Positions 58,702 through 64,000 of a stretch of DNA of 64,000 bases are shown here, in pieces. Made by a program: the position numbers and the translations under genes. This DNA is from Cryptomeria japonica (taxonomy: Eukaryota; Streptophyta; Pinopsida; Cupressales; Cupressaceae), in assembly GCF_030272615.1 (NCBI RefSeq), contig NC_081415.1:108008406-108072405 (forward strand), in the 5' to 3' direction. Numbering within the stretch: position 1 is the first letter of the stretch; every line of letters starts with the position of its first letter. The notes beneath the pieces were generated by a model, which was given only the letters and a program-made list of their open reading frames with translations, ran no database searches and was not told the DNA's origin.

Positions 58702-60038
58702 TGTTGGACATTACTACTGCTAGGATATGTTGTTGTCATTGATGTTAACATATTCCAATGATTTATTGCTCTAGTGATTGTAGATTGGTTTATTGGCATC
58801 ATGGTTTAGTATATAGAGTATTTATAGTGTCATTACATCTTTCTATTTTGTTTTCAGTCATTTGGAGAGCATAATTGATTATATCATATGATCTGGTTTG
58901 CAATTTGGCTATTTTGATCAATGCTTTGTAGAGTTCGATATTTCCTCTGGTATATTCTAGTGTGATCAAATCTTGAGTTACGTTCTTGGGAGGTTATTTG
59001 GGATGGTCTTGTGTATCTTTATTTCAGATGGTTCATAATTTGGTGCTCTATAGTTTATCTTTTTCTGTGATAGTTGTTGTTGTTTGAGTGTTCTTGAAGT
59101 TGAGATGTTGATTGATGAAGATTTGATAAGTGGTGTTGGCGCACCTATAACTAATGATTATAACATGCTTTCTGATGTTTACTAATTTTTTCCTATTTTC
59201 TTTGATGATCTGCATTAATCGATTGTGCATTTTTTTGGTGATTTTGCTAATCCAGTGATGTTCTTTGTGTTATGTGGTTTTCCTGCTGGTGTAGCGTGTT
59301 GTGGTTGATCTTAGCATGATTACTGGTGGTGATGATCATTTGGAGATTTGATTTAGGTCCATGTTACGTCATGTATATCATTATATTGGTTTGTTAGTTG
59401 ATCTTTGAATCATGTGATATAATTTTGTAATTATAAGTTGAGTGTTTAGCCGACCTTGTTGTCAAGGTTGATGAGTTGTATAAATAGGTGGTATAGTCAT
59501 GTAATTTGGGTGTCAAAGTTGTCTCTAAATTATTAGAGAGTGGAGTATGTGTGAACATGGATTCATATTTCCATGTGTTGTATTAAGCAGAGATTCGTGT
59601 TGTACAGTAGATAAATGTTCTTAACCAGAACTGTCATCAAGCATTAGCAAATACTATTATTGCAGTTCATTCCTTCTGGATTGTATTATGAATCTTGTTG
59701 TAAGTCAGCGAGACTTCCCTGAGGGTTGTAGCCTTTTGGGTTATCATCTTTTCACCAGTGAGCTCTAAGTAGTGTTCCTGAATGCTAGTGCATTCCCCAT
59801 TGTAATATTTTCACATACTAGTACAGAGTATCATCTTATTGTGGGTAGGTTCCCACCATGGTTTTTCCCTTTACTAGGTTTTCCACGACAAAAATCTTGG
59901 TGTTGAGTGTTGTTTTATCAATTTAATTATCTTTGTTGTTTCTATAGTTTATAAGATCTGTATTTGTGGTTAAGATTGTACATCTAGCAAAAATTGATTC
60001 ACCCCCCCCTCAGGTTTCCTTCATTGTTATTGCCAACA
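58702..60038 (+). repeat. 5' LTR of copia 3
   Basis: 1337 bp with TGTTGGACATTA...ATTGCCAACA ends. It carries the same blocks as the copia 2 LTRs in reverse (AAACCTGG-type border, GTGGGAACC, C-rich ATTCACCCCCCCC near the end). TATAAATAGGTGG near 59478 is TATA-like. After the end the primer site reads TATCAGAGCTAG: the TTGG expected before TATCAGAGC is missing. Confidence 0.88.
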
Positions 60039-60089
60039 TATCAGAGCTAGATCCTCCAAAAGAAGCTTGACTGCTTAAGGTGATCCAGG

Positions 60090-61050
60090 ATGGCAACTGC
60101 ATGTGGAAGTGTTATCTTTAAGCAGAGTTTGAGATTTAATGGAAGTAACTATGCTATATGGAAGAACCAGATGGAGGTGCACTTGAGATGTTTTGGAGAA
60201 GATTATTGGAAGATTAAAAAGAGTGCCTAATCTGTTCCTCTAAATGGACCAATTACTGTTGATGAGATCAAGGAAGCTGAAAATAATATTAGAGAGAAGG
60301 AAGAATTGCTAAGTGCCTTGACTGATTCAGAGAAGACTAATGTAATGGGACTTTAGAATGCAATAGAGATCTAGGAAAAGCTTGAGATCTTGTATGAATG
60401 AGATAAACAAGTCAAAGTTGCTAAATTGCAGAGTTTGAAAGGGAAGTATGAGATGTTGAGGATGGGAGAATATGAGAACATAAACTCCTTTATGGCTAAG
60501 GTGATGACCTTGTCCTAGGTATCAAATGTGCCAGTGGAATCCTTTAAAGAAGATGAAATTGTTGCTAAGGTTCTGCCATCATTTCCTCCTACTTACAAAC
60601 ATACGGTAGTTGCTATTGATGAGATCCGAAGTGTGACTACTGTGACAAGAGATATGTTGGCTAGAAAGATTGATGCATTGAGCTAAGTAAGTTTGGTGAA
60701 ACACATGTAAAGTCTGAGACAACATTTAGAGAATCTATATCCACAAAGTAGAAATATGATCCTAATGAATGCAAAATTTCTAGATATGAAAGAGAGAGAA
60801 GAGAGATGGAAGAGAAAGGAAGAGAATTGCATGAGCTTGAAGCATTGATTTCCTGGATATAGCCTAAGGGAGCTGGTAATTATGATGGAAAACTACCTCT
60901 GAAATGTTTCTCTTGCAATAAGATATGGAATTTTGCTTCTAGATGCCCAGAGAGAATGGCTAAATATGATAGACATGATAAATTTGATACGAATGATAGG
61001 AATGATAGATATGAGAAAAATGAGAAGTATGATAAGCCTTACAAGCCAAA
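60090..61050 (+). pseudogene. copia 3 Gag
   Basis: Starts MATACGSVIFKQSLRF at 60090. Blocks: YAIWKNQMEVHLRCFGEDYW, LQSLKGKYEMLRMGEYENI, FPPTYKHTVVAIDEIRS. The zinc knuckle at 60906-60947 reads CFSCNKIWNFASRC: Asn stands at the usual His, so metal binding is compromised. Stops near 60228, 60354 and others, plus shifts. It aligns with copia 2 Gag to KYDKPYKPN (about 61050), then similarity ends abruptly. Confidence 0.85.
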
Positions 61051-62473
61051 CTCCTATTTTGGCATCTTGGTAAGCCAATTAGGGCTTTTGGACAAAAGGG
61101 GAATAAGTATGCTTAGGATAGGTTTGTCCAAGTGATTTTAGTTTATTTATGTTCTTCTAGGGTGTTTAGAGGTGCTAGTCTTGACCCAAGTCATTTGGGT
61201 GCAAGAAATGACATTTTTGACAACTTTGTCAAAAGTTGTCATGAGCAACTTTTTGTGCAATTTTTGAATTCTTGTTGGTCTAACTCCTCCACTGGCTCTA
61301 ACCTCTTTTTTTTTGTTGGGAGTAGTTGTAGAGGGTTATAAACACCTTGATGACACAATTCCCAAGGAGAGACTATATGGAGAAAGTATCTATGATTGCA
61401 AACAATAAGAAATTCTAAGTTTTTCCTACAAACTGTGAGGTTTTGGCATAGGGTATGGAATTATACAGATTAGGACCAATCCAAAATGTTGTGATCTTGT
61501 TACTAAAATGAGTTACCAATTATTTTGTCTTTATTTGAGGTCTTGATTGTTTGTTTTTCTCCAAATATCTAAGTTTTGTTGTAGGTACCCGGAAAACCAG
61601 AGTTTTGCCTAGGGTTTTGACTTCCCATGGCCATAACTTGCAACTTGTTCATCTAAAACTCATGGAAGTGGATGGGATGCAATTGTGTCCTATGTATTCT
61701 CTGATTCCAAAGGAATTTTTTAGGAAGAGTAAGGGAGATGTGTTTTTTATCAGTCCCTAGGCAGACATCTCTATGTGGCTACCTAGCCCTTAGACTGCAA
61801 TAATTACCCTAGAAGATAATCGACAATGATTCTAGGTTTATAACCATAGAATACATGATGGCTTATGGTTTCCCACATTCCCGTGGGGTCATAGTTGTAA
61901 GGTGTATCCATTCTGATATAGCTGCTTCACAAATGGAGGCCTAATTAGCCTTTAGGATAGTTGGTCATCACTGGGTTTAGACCTTTCCTTGTTAGATCTT
62001 GACTTCTCCTTTTGGGGGATTGTGTAAGACTATAAAGGGTATCTTAATCTATGATTTATTTTCTAGGGTATTTGTAAAAGTTTGGACTTAAGGTCCTATT
62101 ACCCGTCTCCAAGGGCTACAAGCAAATAGGCCTAATTGTAAAGGTGTCATAGGGAATTGGGTTGAATCCTTGAAACCAGTGTTTGGTCTGTTCCATGTGA
62201 GTATTGTATGATCCAAAATAGGTGTTGTGAAGTTTAGGAACCTTAGGAGGCTTCATGATGCATAATGGAGCAAGTTACCCATTTTGAGTAGTATGAATCT
62301 TTGAGGAAGATGAAAAGTTGGAACTAAGATTGTAGCGTCTTTCCTTGTAGGATCCTGTTGGTGTTTTGAGGGGTCAGTGTCATACATCTTGGAGTGTTTG
62401 ACAATATACAAGGAGGGTTCTGCATCATAGTGGAAAGTGAAAATATAAAGGTTGACGAGAGCTATGAAAAATA
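61051..62473. other. Unrelated 1.4-kb segment replacing copia protease and integrase
   Basis: Between KPYKPN of Gag and the KACGYDDGQH linker before RT there is no D-S-G protease, HTDLCGP or integrase core on either strand. Instead there is sequence of unknown type with short open frames (for example 61132-61341 and 61551-61760) and phrases such as GGTTTTGACTTCCCATGGCC. No terminal repeats or target duplication were seen. Could be a captured genomic fragment or a recombination product. Confidence 0.65.
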
Positions 62474-64000
62474 AATCAAAGCATGTGGATATGATGATGG
62501 TCAACATGTTATTCTAACTCCTATTCAGACTGAAGAAATGAATTAGAATGATCTAGTAGAGACTACTAACCTAGATGTTGTTGTTGCCGATGAAGAGGTA
62601 CAAGAACCTAAAAATTAGAATAAACAAAAGACTCCGAGTTATGTTAGATTGAATCACTCTAAAAATCAGATTATTGGAGATAAAAATAAAAGTGTGATGA
62701 CTAGGAGAAGGGTAGCTGCTGAAGAGGTATGTTTGATATCTAAAATTGAACCTAAAGATGGAAATTGGATAAGGGCTATGGAAGAAGAATTTAAATAGAT
62801 TGAAAAGAATAAAACATGGGAGCTTGTGCCTAGACCTAAGGATAAGAATGTGATTGGTACTAAATCAGTATTTGGGAACAAATTGAATGAAGCTGATGAA
62901 TTCGTTAGAAATAAAGCAAGGTTGGTATGCAAAGGATATTCACAGAAAGAAGGAATTCATTATGATGGGAATTTTTCTTTGGTAGCCAAACTTGAAGCTA
63001 TTAGACTATTGGTTGCATATTCGTCTTATAAGGATTCCAAGGAATATCAGATGGATGTCAAGTCAACCTTTCTGAATGGTGATCTTGAGGAGTAAGTCTA
63101 CATTGAGAAACCTTATTGGTTTTCATTATCAGATGATGGAGACATGGTATGAAAACTAAAGAAAGCTCTTTATGGATTGAAACAAGCCCCTAGAGCCTGG
63201 TATGCTAGATTAGATAAGTATTTGCTGAAATTGGGATTTAATAAAGGTACTACTAATAGTGATATGTATTTCAAGATTGAGAATGATAACATCTTAATTG
63301 TTGAGATTTTTTGTTGATGACATTATCTTTAGAGGAGATGATAACTTGACTATGAAGTTTGCTGGTGATATGCAGAAAGAATTTGAGATGTCTATGATAG
63401 GAGAGATGAAATTTTTCTTAGGATTGCATATTTCATAAATTGGAAAAGGTATTTTTATATCTCAAACTAAATATGTGAAGAAATTACTAAAGAAGTTTGG
63501 GTTGGATGACTCCAAACTCATTGGAACTCCTATGGTGATTGGCTGCAAATTTTCTAAAAATTATGAATCTTCAAAAGCTAATCAAACTTTCTATAGATCT
63601 ATGGTTGGTGGACTGATATATCTTACTTAGACTAGATGTGACATTATGCATGTTGTGTGCATGGCTTCTAGATATCAAGCTTATCTAAAAGAGAGTCATG
63701 TGACTATTGTAAAGAGGATATTTAGATACTTGAAAGGGACTATGGATTATGGTTTGTGGTATTTGAGGAATGATTATTTTATGTTATGTGCTTACACTGA
63801 TGCTGATTGGGCTGGTGATTTTGATGACTAAAAGAGTACCTCCAGTGGTGCATTCTTTTTGGGTAAGAAATTACTTTCATGGGCAAGTAAGAAACAAGAT
63901 TCTGTGTCCTTATCTACTGCTAAAGTTGAGTATATTGTTGTTTCTAGTAACTGCACTCAGGTAGTTTGGATAAACCAGATGTTAAAGGATATCAGAGTTA
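62474..64000 (+). pseudogene. copia 3 reverse transcriptase and partial RNase H
   Basis: Blocks: MTRRRVAAEEVCLISKIEP, GTKSVFGNKLNEADEFV, ARLVCKGYSQKEGIHYDGNF, YQMDVKSTFLNGDLEE, KALYGLKQAPRAWYARLD, then (after a one-base shift near 63310) VDDIIFRGDDN, FEMSMIGEMKFFLGLH, LLKKFGLDDSKLIGTPMV. RNase H: ASRYQAYLKESHVT, YTDADWAGDFDD, LSTAKVEYIVVSSN, cut by the window edge. Stops near 62797, 63094, 63151, 63628 and 63829. The FTPVARLE-type block reads FSLVAKLE. Confidence 0.9.

Larger units (their letters stand above)
58702..64000 (+). mobile_element. Copia element 3 with replaced protease-integrase region
   Basis: 5' LTR (58702-60038), Gag, about 1.4 kb of unrelated DNA, RT and part of RNase H, running off the right edge. 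Closely related to copia 2 in Gag and RT. Inserted into the copy 2 LTR after TAGGCC. Confidence 0.88.

Noticed and set aside
1-64000. tRNA or rRNA genes
   Set aside because: I looked for tRNA B-box-like sequence and rRNA signatures and saw none; the GGTATCAGAGC match is a primer site.

Overview
The window is repeat-dominated nuclear DNA from a large plant genome. The evidence is nested Ty1/copia and Ty3/gypsy LTR retrotransposons of plant lineages, a roughly 359-bp tandem satellite, a plant-specific mobile-domain gene and an initiator-Met tRNA primer site. No host housekeeping gene, tRNA or rRNA is recognisable. A gymnosperm is plausible from the element mix, but that is a low-confidence inference.

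Left block (1-10759). Three elements are nested. A gag-protease gypsy-type element on the minus strand (1-5245, continuing off the left edge) sits inside a Sirevirus-like copia element on the plus strand (5246-8372). That copia element sits inside an older, decayed gypsy element on the minus strand (8373-10544). The outermost (youngest) insertion carries the only long intact reading frame of the window, 957 codons open to the edge. A truncated copia LTR (10545-10759) then abuts the satellite.

Central block (10760-42105). A satellite array of about 37 monomers shows variant monomers in fixed phase (higher-order structure). It is split by one 18.2-kb gypsy element of the Tat type (19578-37822), with TGTG...TACA-type LTRs and a perfect 5-bp duplication TGGGG. 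On its minus strand this element has gag, protease, a G-patch-like motif, reverse transcriptase, two RNase H domains and integrase. On its plus strand, downstream of pol, lies a convergent two-exon gene for a plant mobile domain (PMD, MAIN/MAIL-like) protein. Both transcription units carry arrays of the same TAGCGCAT-like motif in their 5' noncoding parts, each in its own sense orientation. All coding parts are now interrupted.

Right block (42106-64000). After an unrecognised 42.2-43.0-kb reading frame comes a second, older copy of the gag-protease family (about 44.3-58.7 kb, minus strand). It is broken by three copia insertions: a complete Sirevirus-like element (45390-52358, duplication AAGTG), a deleted element that keeps a coiled-coil accessory ORF and its 3' LTR (54649-57227), and a copia element running off the right edge (58702-64000) whose protease-integrase part is replaced by about 1.4 kb of unrelated sequence.

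Nothing here is a functional host pathway. The genes cooperate only as parts of retrotransposon life cycles: Gag packaging, protease maturation, reverse transcription and integration. The most unusual material is the antisense spliced PMD gene with its shared leader motif, the phase-locked satellite, and the hairpin family in the gag-protease element.
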